This document shows positions 14,954 through 20,785 of a stretch of DNA of 20,785 nt, one piece after another. The DNA is from JBNJEM01 sp051745935. GTDB taxonomy: Bacteria > Planctomycetota > Planctomycetia > Pirellulales > Pirellulaceae. Every line of letters begins with the position of its first letter. Positions within the stretch are counted from its first letter, which is position 1. The notes under the pieces are model-generated. The model was not told the origin of the DNA. It worked only from the letters and a program-made list of their open reading frames with translations, and searched no databases. The stretch lies in NCBI GenBank assembly GCA_051745935.1, contig JBNJEM010000060.1, forward strand, positions 1 to 20,785, in the 5' to 3' direction. The position numbers were made by a program, and so were the translations under genes.

Positions 14954-17173
14954 AAGACGTCCGTTTTCCTCCAGCTCATCTTCGCCCGGGATCCCATCCC
15001 ACAACGCGCCCATGTCCACCCATTCCACGAACCTCCGCCGCTCCAATTCCGAGAGCGGTTCCACGTCACTTCCATCGTTTGGAATGGGTGTTGCCTGTTG
15101 CTCGGCCGCGTTTCCATCCCACGGGCGGGCCAGATTTCGGCCGAACAAATGCCATATGAGCGGACTGGTTCGAGCTTCTCCCGGCGTTATGTATCGCCGT
15201 GGACCGCTCTCCGGGGCGCCGCGGTTCGACGCACTATCCGACCCCGCCGTGGGACGTTCAGCCAGCAGATTCAAATACGCCCGATTAAAATGCGCTTGGT
15301 CACCTTGCGAGACCGGTTTCAAGCCGCCGTCGAGGCGCGGCGGCGCGCCACTCGAATCGTGGCAACCGACACACTTCTGTTCAACGATCGGCATGATGTC
15401 GCGTCGGAAATCCACCGTGCGGCGACGCTCGGCGGGAAGCATCAACGGAATCGAACTCCGCTTCATCGAGTCGACGAACGTGTTCTCGGGCGTTAACTCA
15501 CCATCCTCGTGGCAACCGATACACCCGCGAGGTTCTTTATTCTTCGCCCAGACCCAGTCGCAACTGCGAAGAGCCACGCCATTCTTATCCACCGTTTGCA
15601 GTTGCACCGGCGTGTTTGCCGGTATTTTCACGTTAAACGATCCGTCCGACTTGATGTCAACCTCGCCCAGTATCCTCCGTTGCACCAAGGGGGGCAGACC
15701 ATTACACGTGGACCCCGGGCGGCGCGACGTTCCCGGAAGCGGCTCCAAGTAGCAATCCGAGTCGCTCGCATCCACGGCGACTCCTTCCAGCAACCGAACT
15801 CGACGCGCCGTTCCCGGCGGATGCCACGCGCGGTCACTGAAGTCGTTCACGTTCACGTTCAAGCAATACAGTTTTCCGTAAGGAGTTCCTTCATCCACCA
15901 CGCTGGATCGGCCATCGGATTCTCGTCGGGCACGCACCGCCATGGCCTGTACTTCGTCATATTCCGCGGTGTCCAGCAACTTCTTCGCCCTGCCCGTCTT
16001 CGGGTGGAACAAAACGATCCCGTAACCCGAGGCGTCCGCTCGCGGGCGCCGCGATACAATGACATGACCGCCCGGCCAAGGGCTCGGATACCGATACAAA
16101 TATCCGTCCGACGGCGACGTAACCGGGCGGTACCCGTGCAATGGCCGACGAAATGAAACCGCGGAAAGCTGACCCGATCCATCGCCTCCGAAACCCGATT
16201 CGACGAAGAGAACGAGCCCTTGGTCGGTCACGCACGGCATTCGTTTGACCAACCGCCCGCTCGTATCGGCGAACAACGCGTTGTCCGTGCCGTCAATATT
16301 CACCCCGAAAAGACCAACTCGCCCCTTGCCACCACGCCGCAACGTACCGCGTTGCCAACCAGCGTAAAGCAGGCGACCGTCGCGCATGAGAAAAGGATCC
16401 GCGTCATCCGACAGATTGTACGTCAACCGTCGCGTTTGAGACCCATCCAACTTGCACGAGTACAAGCTGCGCGCCACGCCCGAGCCATTCTCGTTCATCT
16501 TGCCGGCCATGTCACTCACGAAAGTCAGCTGGTACCACGGCTCGGTCGAAACGATCGTGAACAGCGTGGACTGGTAGCCCGGTTGGCGGCAGTTGCCGCT
16601 GCCATGCGTAATTCGACGCACCTCCCCCGTCTCGAACTCCATTTCGTAAATATTCCATTTGTCAGTCGCTGTCCGCTTGCCCGCGAACAACATCCGCGTC
16701 GCATCAAACGAGATTTCCGGATCCGCCGCGCTGTGGAATCCTTTCGTCAACACGCTGAGCGTCCCATCGGTCGACACCCGGACAATTCGCCCGCGTTCCG
16801 CCGGACATGGGCTTAACGGACTCGCCAGCCGAGCGGGCTCATCGGAGGCGGCACGGCGGGGAACTTGGGTCGCCACGAAAGGGATTTCAGCAGCATCAAC
16901 GGAAGGCCCAAAACACGTTGACGTCAGCCAAGCAATCACCACAACCGGCACGCCACAGTATCGGCTACGAAAATGTCTCGCACGAACCCCCGCCGCCGCT
17001 TCGCGGACCCAAGTCCGCTGCCACCAAGCCACCGGCCGCGGGCATGCGTTCACCCGCTTTGCCGCCAACGCGATACCCAAAAACACGGGCACCCCGCCCA
17101 CCACCTCCCCGGAAGCCCACCGAGGACAAAAAAACACCAGAACCGCTCGCCAAAACCGACATGCCAATGTCAT
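14945..17173 (-). CDS. HzsA-related heme protein (TolB-like propeller plus c-type heme sites)
   Basis: The protein (742 residues from the first ATG) has a TolB/WD40-like propeller: GRIVRVSTDGTLSVLTKG, PEISFDATRMLFAGKR, WNIYEMEFETGEVRRITHG, SLYSCKLDGSQTRRLTYN, DADPFLMRDGRLLYAG. Then comes a middle region as in hydrazine synthase alpha: RVRLLEGVAVDASDSD, SFNVKIPANTPVQLQTVD and DWVWAKNKEPRGCIGCHEDG, with the first CxxCH at about 551. A PSCyt1-like motif DFRRDIMPIVEQKCVGCH has the second at about 601, and the end has ITPGEARTSPLIWHLFGRN and FVEWVDMGALWDG. The family is common in non-anammox planctomycetes, so hydrazine synthesis is not implied; no hzsB/hzsC is present. A hydrophobic VPVVVIAWLTSTCFGPSVDAA before the mature part suggests the real start is internal, for example the GTG at 17030-17032. 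An in-frame GTG at 17185 is also possible. Confidence 0.82.
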   Translation of the reverse strand: MTLACRFWRAVLVFFCPRWASGEVVGGVPVFLGIALAAKRVNACPRPVAWWQRTWVREAAAGVRARHFRSRYCGVPVVVIAWLTSTCFGPSVDAAEIPFVATQVPRRAASDEPARLASPLSPCPAERGRIVRVSTDGTLSVLTKGFHSAADPEISFDATRMLFAGKRTATDKWNIYEMEFETGEVRRITHGSGNCRQPGYQSTLFTIVSTEPWYQLTFVSDMAGKMNENGSGVARSLYSCKLDGSQTRRLTYNLSDDADPFLMRDGRLLYAGWQRGTLRRGGKGRVGLFGVNIDGTDNALFADTSGRLVKRMPCVTDQGLVLFVESGFGGDGSGQLSAVSFRRPLHGYRPVTSPSDGYLYRYPSPWPGGHVIVSRRPRADASGYGIVLFHPKTGRAKKLLDTAEYDEVQAMAVRARRESDGRSSVVDEGTPYGKLYCLNVNVNDFSDRAWHPPGTARRVRLLEGVAVDASDSDCYLEPLPGTSRRPGSTCNGLPPLVQRRILGEVDIKSDGSFNVKIPANTPVQLQTVDKNGVALRSCDWVWAKNKEPRGCIGCHEDGELTPENTFVDSMKRSSIPLMLPAERRRTVDFRRDIMPIVEQKCVGCHDSSGAPPRLDGGLKPVSQGDQAHFNRAYLNLLAERPTAGSDSASNRGAPESGPRRYITPGEARTSPLIWHLFGRNLARPWDGNAAEQQATPIPNDGSDVEPLSELERRRFVEWVDMGALWDGIPGEDELEENGRLEY

Positions 17174-17244
17174 CTCACCGCCCACGAGGTCGAACGTGAA
17201 CCACGCTCCCCATTGAAAATCCGTAAACTTGATCAGATATCACA

Positions 17245-17352
17245 TATACCGGTCGCGGATGATTTTCTCCGCCGCGAGTCCGACCAACGGGAGGACGGCT
17301 TGCGTCGGGCAACTTTCCATCCGGACAAATAAATCCCACCGCCTGAAATATA
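17245..17352 (+). repeat. Dispersed repeat, copy D (first of a head-to-tail pair)
   Basis: Copy D starts TATACCGGTCGCGG and ends CCGCCTGAAATATA. It is 4 bp longer than the consensus because of an ACAAATAAATCCC segment shared only with copy E. Its last TATA is the first TATA of copy E. It lies just ahead of the HzsA-related gene. Confidence 0.93.
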
Positions 17353-17456
17353 CCGGTCGCGGATGACTTTGTCCGCCGCCAGTCCGACCAACGGGAGGAC
17401 GGCTTGCGTCGGGCAACTTTCCATCCGGACAAATAAATCCCACCGCCTGAAGTATA
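17349..17456 (+). repeat. Dispersed repeat, copy E (second of the pair)
   Basis: Copy E follows D with a shared TATA and ends CCTGAAGTATA. D and E share private changes (GGGCAACTTTCC and the ACAAATAAATCCC insert), so one was probably copied from the other. E differs from D at CTTTGTCC and GCCAG. Confidence 0.93.
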
Positions 17457-17580
17457 AGAGGCCGGAAAAGATACCAACCAGAACGACCAACTCTGTTACG
17501 CAGTGTCGCTTTGCATGAATTTGCTGTCAAGCTGGCTGCTGGCCCCGCGGGCCGTCGCTTCTCGTTCGCCCCGCCGCCAT

Positions 17581-17700
17581 TATACCGGTCGCGACCGGTC
17601 GCGGATGACTTTCTCCGCCGCGAGTCCGACCAACGGGAGGACGGCTTGCGTCGGACAGCTTTCCACCCGGATACATCCGACCGCCTGACGGATACATATA
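17581..17700 (+). repeat. Dispersed repeat, copy F with internal 10-bp duplication
   Basis: Copy F begins TATACCGGTCGCG and then repeats ACCGGTCGCG exactly (17584-17593 and 17594-17603). Its right end is altered to GCCTGACGGATACATATA, so the copy is longer (120 bp). In the core stem, GTCGGAC replaces GTCGGGC, which turns a G-U pair into A-U and keeps the stem. Confidence 0.9.
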
Positions 17701-17860
17701 GTGTCGTATCCATTGCGCCCTCCCGCATGTCCTATCGATGTGGACAGGGGCTCGCCCACCACCACGTCGACTCGGCGCGGCAAGCGTACACGGCCCCCTA
17801 AAACAGCCCCCGTCATCCGCCCACGCAGCGGGCCCCCAGATTTCCCCTCGCCTTTCCTTC

Positions 17861-17878
17861 TATAGCACATATAGCACA
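17861..17878 (+). repeat. Exact 9-bp tandem duplication
   Basis: TATAGCACA occurs twice in direct succession, followed by a looser third unit CTACAGCACA near 17882. It is short and AT-rich in GC-rich surroundings. Confidence 0.75.
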
Positions 17879-17968
17879 CTTCTACAGCACACGCTGTCGG
17901 CCATCCGGCGCCCATGCGACCAATCCGTTGCGTGGCCCCCCTCTCCGGGACTACTCCGCGCACTCGCA

Positions 17969-17990
17969 TGGCCTGCCCCGGGGCAGGCCA
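17969..17990. other. Perfect 22-bp palindrome
   Basis: TGGCCTGCCCC is followed at once by its exact reverse complement, with no spacer. The first base outside on each side no longer pairs. It could be a site for a dimeric DNA-binding protein or a cruciform-forming sequence. No gene lies next to it. Confidence 0.7.
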
Positions 17991-18384
17991 AAGCCCCTGA
18001 AATTGGGTAAACGAGCGGCAGTAGGCTTACAGTCGTTGTTGCGGGTCCTCATTTCAAACACTGGACCTCTCCCCACCCACCCCGTGACGATCATCGGCGG
18101 CGCTGCAGGTGCCATGACAGGCCCACGGATGGCAGTACGGCCCCACGGATGAAGAAACGGAAGACGCCGCGCGGCTTTTTTCACCCCCGAGCCCCGTCCG
18201 CCGTGTTCCCTTTGGTCCTTTCAGTCCCTGAGGGCCTTGATTCGAGGCGGGCAAGGACGCAAGGCGCAACAAAACGGGCTACAAGGACCTACAGTTTTTC
18301 CCCATCCCAGGCCTGCCCCCACTCACGCCGAGCCTCACGGCATTTTGGTACGTATCGAAGCGGCCGCGGGTTCAATGTGGGCTG

Positions 18385-18399
18385 GCCCAATCATTGGGC
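18385..18399. other. 15-bp palindrome with a one-base centre
   Basis: GCCCAAT and ATTGGGC flank a single C. It lies 32 bp from a larger inverted repeat. It could be an operator-like half-site pair, or chance. Confidence 0.4.
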
Positions 18400-18430
18400 A
18401 TTAGGGAAATCGGGCTCGGCATCACCATTC

Positions 18431-18480
18431 CCCTTCACTCCAGCCTTACCCCCAGCCGCTCGTTTTGCTGGAGTGAAGGG
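18431..18480. other. Inverted repeat with perfect 14-bp arms
   Basis: CCCTTCACTCCAGC (18431-18444) is exactly complementary to GCTGGAGTGAAGGG (18467-18480), with 22 bases between. The arms could form a strong hairpin. No T-run follows on either strand, which argues against a simple intrinsic terminator. It lies about 250 bp behind the zincin gene. Confidence 0.75.
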
Positions 18481-18548
18481 TTAGCCTCGCCCAGTGAATG
18501 ACCGTGAACGACTGTAACCTTTGGGCAACACGGGCAAGAGTGCTGGTT

Positions 18549-18572
18549 TTGCGACACGTCTTGCGACACGTC
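18549..18572 (+). repeat. Exact 12-bp tandem duplication
   Basis: TTGCGACACGTC occurs twice in a row and is followed by a further TTG. It is one of two exact tandem duplications within 75 bp. Confidence 0.85.
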
Positions 18573-18595
18573 TTGGGCCGTTACTAGCAGTCTGT

Positions 18596-18621
18596 TCCGA
18601 GATATGGCTCCGAGATATGGC
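18596..18621 (+). repeat. Exact 13-bp tandem duplication
   Basis: TCCGAGATATGGC occurs twice in a row, 23 bp beyond the 12-bp duplication. No coding sense was found in either. Confidence 0.85.
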
Positions 18622-18729
18622 GCATGGTGCCACGAGTCCATCCCCGGCGCCTCCTGGCGAGTCTCGGAGGGCCATATCATCGTACTCGAGGCGATCGGAG
18701 GACGATCTTTATCGACTGATCCCGAATCG

Positions 18730-19125
18730 TTAGCCATAGCCAAGTTCGCGCAGTTCCGCTTCGCCCATTCCAAAATGATGGCCCAATTCGTGCAGCACGG
18801 TAATCCGAATTTCCCGGCGTAACTTTTCCGTGTCAATTTTCCCGTGTGCATTGCTGGCGCGATGCAAGATTCCCTCGCGAAAAACATGGACCGCGTCGGA
18901 GAGCACGCCGGAATGCAGAACACTTCGTTCTCCCAAGGGAATGCCGGTGTAGAGGCCGCAGAGCTGCCGGCGATCGGGAACTTGCAGTTGCCGCAAGACA
19001 TTGGGGGCGGGATAGTCGTCGACATACATCGTCACCTTATCCAGAAGCCGGTGGAGCGGCTCGGGCAGATCAGCCAATACTTCGTCCAAGATCCGATCGA
19101 AATAATCACGGCGCGCGGAGTTCAT
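18730..19125 (-). CDS. Small zincin-like metallopeptidase family protein
   Basis: This 131-residue protein matches the compact Zincin_1 (DUF1025) family, which is usually about this length. The zinc site HELGHHFGMGEAEL is at residues 112-125: HExxH supplies two histidines and the catalytic Glu, with acidic residues beyond. Upstream GLYTGIPLGER, VFREGILHRA and RREIRITVLHELGHH are also typical. There is no signal peptide, so it is probably cytoplasmic; the substrate is unknown for the family. The ATG at 19125 has AAAGGA nine bases upstream. The gene stands alone, facing away from the DUF368 gene, with a dispersed repeat in the shared upstream region. Confidence 0.87.
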   Translation of the reverse strand: MNSARRDYFDRILDEVLADLPEPLHRLLDKVTMYVDDYPAPNVLRQLQVPDRRQLCGLYTGIPLGERSVLHSGVLSDAVHVFREGILHRASNAHGKIDTEKLRREIRITVLHELGHHFGMGEAELRELGYG

Positions 19126-19590
19126 CTACAGTGTCCTTTCGTTGCCGTTTCGTTGCCGAGCCCATGCGTCTCATTCGTGACCAAGGGCAGGATAAGCATG
19201 GCACGATCGCGTCACGTGTGCTACCTTTCCACGTGGCGGCGTGGCGCGGCTCCGGAAAGCGGCGGTAGGCCCGCTCATGCACCACGGGGGTTGTGCGGGG
19301 AGTGAACGGGGGGAAGCGACCATACCGGTCGCGGATGACTTTGTCCGCCGCGAGTCCGACCAACGGGAGGGCGCTTGCGTCGAGCCGCTTTCCACCCGGA
19401 CAAATCCGACCGTCTGAAGTATATCTCATTCAAAACACAGGCATGTGCCGCCCCAAACCAGTCATTGGGCTCGACGCGAGCACGAATGGCACCAATTGGC
19501 GCGTGATTTCCGGCGTGAACGGCCGGGAGGCGGTATCCGGTCGCCGCCCGCCGAATGGGTCACGCTTGTCCAACAGCGGCATGATAACTT
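19126..19590. other. 465-bp divergent intergenic region
   Basis: This region lies between two divergent genes (zincin leftward, DUF368 rightward), so both promoters should be here. It contains repeat copy G (19321-19423). I found no clear -35/-10 pair or operator. A minus-strand frame of 66 codons at 19430-19630 has no recognisable family and overlaps the start of the DUF368 gene. Confidence 0.6.
19321..19423 (+). repeat. Dispersed repeat, copy G (most diverged)
   Basis: Copy G begins CATACCGGTCGCGG and ends CGTCTGAAGTATA. A small loss changes the loop to GGGAGGGCGCTTGCG, and GTCGAGC breaks one core pair. It is the copy furthest from the consensus but keeps the ends and overall length. Confidence 0.9.
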
Positions 19591-20625
19591 GTGACGGAAA
19601 GCGATTGGCACAACATGAAACTGATGTCACGACTGATCACGGCTCACGGTGGTACGGTTTTGCGGGGGATTTTGATGGGGGGGGCCGATATCGTGCCCGG
19701 CGTATCCGGCGGGACGGTGGCCTTGATCGTCGGTATTTACGAACGGCTGGTCACGGCAATTAGTCACTTCGACCTCGACTGGCTCAAGCTGTTGCGAGAT
19801 CGGCGATGGAGGCGGGCCGCGCGGCATATTGATTTGCCGTTGCTCATCCCGCTCGCCCTCGGAATCCTCATTGGCGTTATCCTCATGACCATACTGATGC
19901 ATTTCCTGTTGAGCACCCAAGAGACCCGCCAGCTCACGCTGGCCATGTTTTTCGGTCTCATTTTTGCATCGGGCGTCATCGTGTCCCTGATGATTCACAC
20001 GCGAACGCGAGCCGGGACGGCGGCGTGCGTGCTAGTGGGGCTCTGTGGCGCGGCGTTGGCCTGGTGGATAGCGGGACTCGGCACGGGATCATCGGACTCC
20101 CTCCACTTGGCATACGTTTTCTTCTCGGGAGCCGTGGCCATTTGCGCCATGATCCTGCCTGGAATCAGCGGCGCGATGATCCTGGTGATTCTCGGCGTCT
20201 ATATCCATTTAACCGAGATACCGGGAACCCTGTTGCGCGGGCAGGCGGTGAGGGATGGATTAACCACGCTGCTCACCTTCGCCACCGGCTGCGGCGTGGG
20301 ACTGCTTACCTTTAGCAAGATCCTGCACTGGTTACTCGAGCGGCACCATGCCGTGACCATGTCCATATTGTGCGGTTTCATGTTCGGCTCACTTCGCAAA
20401 CTATGGCCGTTCCAACGCGACCTCACACCCGATATCGAGAAGATCAAGCTCAAACGGTTCGAGCCAACCATGCCGACGGAGCTCGACATGCACGTCATCG
20501 GTGTTTTCTTGGTGTTCCTGGCGGCGGTTGCCTTGGTTGGGACCGTCGACGGGTTCACGCACGGCCACCTCCAGCGGCTGTTTGGCAAGAGCAAGCGATC
20601 GGCCGAGAACCACCCGCCAAGCTGA
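19591..20625 (+). CDS. DUF368 family membrane protein (polyprenyl-phosphate transporter, PopT-like)
   Basis: This 344-residue polytopic membrane protein has the twin DUF368 signatures: GGADIVPGVSGGTVALIVG (about 30-48) and AICAMILPGISGAMILVILG (about 183-202). The two PG-x-SG loops reflect the internal repeat of the fold. Further helices lie near 83-107, 115-135, 143-163 and 310-325. DUF368 proteins have been described as undecaprenyl-phosphate translocases that return the lipid carrier across the membrane for cell-envelope synthesis. The longest start is the GTG at 19591; ATGs at 19615 and 19624 are alternatives, the protein being homologous-looking only from about residue 20. It stands alone on the plus strand. 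Confidence 0.88.
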   Translation: MTESDWHNMKLMSRLITAHGGTVLRGILMGGADIVPGVSGGTVALIVGIYERLVTAISHFDLDWLKLLRDRRWRRAARHIDLPLLIPLALGILIGVILMTILMHFLLSTQETRQLTLAMFFGLIFASGVIVSLMIHTRTRAGTAACVLVGLCGAALAWWIAGLGTGSSDSLHLAYVFFSGAVAICAMILPGISGAMILVILGVYIHLTEIPGTLLRGQAVRDGLTTLLTFATGCGVGLLTFSKILHWLLERHHAVTMSILCGFMFGSLRKLWPFQRDLTPDIEKIKLKRFEPTMPTELDMHVIGVFLVFLAAVALVGTVDGFTHGHLQRLFGKSKRSAENHPPS

Positions 20626-20642
20626 AGCGAACGGCGGAGCAG

Positions 20643-20677
20643 TCCCTAAGGCGGCAGGGCCGCCAACCCAATAGGGA
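20643..20677 (+). terminator. Two-tier hairpin behind the DUF368 gene, possible terminator
   Basis: TCCCTA (20643) pairs with TAGGGA (20672-20677), and inside it GGCGGC (20650) pairs with GCCGCC (20659-20664) around AGG. It starts 18 bp behind the stop codon. No T-run follows, so it may act only as a weak terminator or as a 3' end protector. The rest of 20678-20785 shows nothing else. Confidence 0.4.
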
Positions 20678-20785
20678 GACCGCACAGGTGGGCTGATGAA
20701 AAACCCGAAAATCGGACAAAATAGAACAAGTGGGTTGTCCCGAGTTTGTCGCGCGTGCTTGATTGAAGAGTGGAAGATTTCGCGA

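Larger units (their letters stand above)
17174..18729. other. 1.5-kb gene-free region rich in repeats and palindromes
   Basis: No frame here has a recognisable domain; the longest ones read through the dispersed repeats. The stretch holds repeat copies D, E and F (17245-17700), a 9-bp tandem duplication (17861), a perfect 22-bp palindrome (17969), a 15-bp palindrome (18385), an inverted repeat with 14-bp arms (18431-18480) and two adjacent tandem duplications (18549 and 18596). The remaining DNA, including 18000-18380, shows nothing I can name. The promoter of the HzsA-related gene should lie at its left end, beside copy D. Confidence 0.65.

Noticed and set aside
14480..15752. Two long overlapping plus-strand frames (338 and 334 codons)
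   Set aside because: Both run through repeat copy C and then antisense to the HzsA-related gene. They look long only because the repeat and GC-rich antisense DNA lack stops.
14945..17173. Evidence of anammox metabolism
   Set aside because: The HzsA resemblance alone does not show it; no hydrazine synthase beta/gamma, hydrazine dehydrogenase or other anammox gene is in the window, and the family is wide in other planctomycetes.
17245..17456. CRISPR-like array
   Set aside because: Only two long units in tandem with no spacers between them; the same unit occurs alone elsewhere, so it is a dispersed repeat.
17580..17969. Minus-strand frame of 129 codons containing the repeat peptide
   Set aside because: Part of it is repeat copy F, the rest has no recognisable domain, and there is no ribosome binding site.
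18180..18300. Possible coding remnant with GGAC-rich periodic sequence
   Set aside because: The periodicity (GGACTGAAAGGACC and similar) is short and irregular, frames lack a family match, and nothing supports translation.
18361..18400. tRNA-like T-arm (GGTTCAA)
   Set aside because: The flanking bases do not form a five-pair T-stem, and no acceptor, D or anticodon arm could be placed.
18435..19025. Minus-strand frame of 196 codons
   Set aside because: It overlaps the zincin gene in another frame; the zincin has a clear HELGHHFG site and ribosome binding site, the longer frame has neither motif nor family.

Overview
The window is GC-rich bacterial DNA, most likely from a planctomycete or a close relative. 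The pointers are an HzsA-related protein (a family frequent in Planctomycetota), a CRTAC1/UnbV-type propeller, a fused membrane/spermidine-synthase-like protein, a Ser/Thr kinase remnant with the 'EEDFGKG' signature common in planctomycete kinases, and a PSCyt1-like heme motif. The placement is inferred from gene content, not from a marker gene. No rRNA, tRNA, CRISPR array, transposase or phage gene was seen.

Layout: almost everything from 1 to 17.2 kb is on the minus strand, so transcription runs from right to left. In that order: HzsA-related heme protein (17173-14945), CRTAC1/UnbV seven-repeat propeller (14527-12833), a decaheme cytochrome fused to a YVTN propeller and a MauG/CCP-like domain (12405-9574), a secreted two-component-regulator-type propeller (9435-8119), two paralogous substrate-binding proteins without any transporter (8065-6602 and 6428-5139), a GalU-like nucleotidyltransferase directly abutting a glucuronokinase-like GHMP kinase (4909-4016, 4015-3011), a fused membrane/spermidine-synthase-like protein (2943-649), a doubtful small ORF (530-201) and a truncated Ser/Thr kinase running off the left edge. 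On the right are a small zincin-type metallopeptidase (19125-18730, minus) and a DUF368 polyprenyl-phosphate transporter (19591-20625, plus).

The most striking non-coding signal is a dispersed repeat of about 104 bp, present seven times between 6.4 and 19.5 kb and only between genes. It has TATA-like ends, short imperfect terminal inverted repeats, a conserved internal hairpin with a purine-rich loop, and no stop triplet in any reverse-strand frame in six of seven copies. It looks like a MITE- or REP-like element. Two copies lie just behind stop codons, two are fused head to tail sharing one TATA, and the rest sit in gene-upstream regions. The 1.5-kb gap at 17.2-18.7 kb also holds a perfect 22-bp palindrome, a 14-bp-arm inverted repeat and several exact 9-13 bp tandem duplications.

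How the genes may work together (inference): the 5.1-17.2 kb block encodes six proteins that all look exported, with twelve c-type heme sites in two of them, three or four beta-propeller proteins and two orphan ligand-binding proteins. This suggests an extracytoplasmic electron-transfer and ligand-sensing system whose substrate is unknown. The kinase/nucleotidyltransferase pair looks like a separate sugar-1-phosphate to UDP-sugar salvage module.
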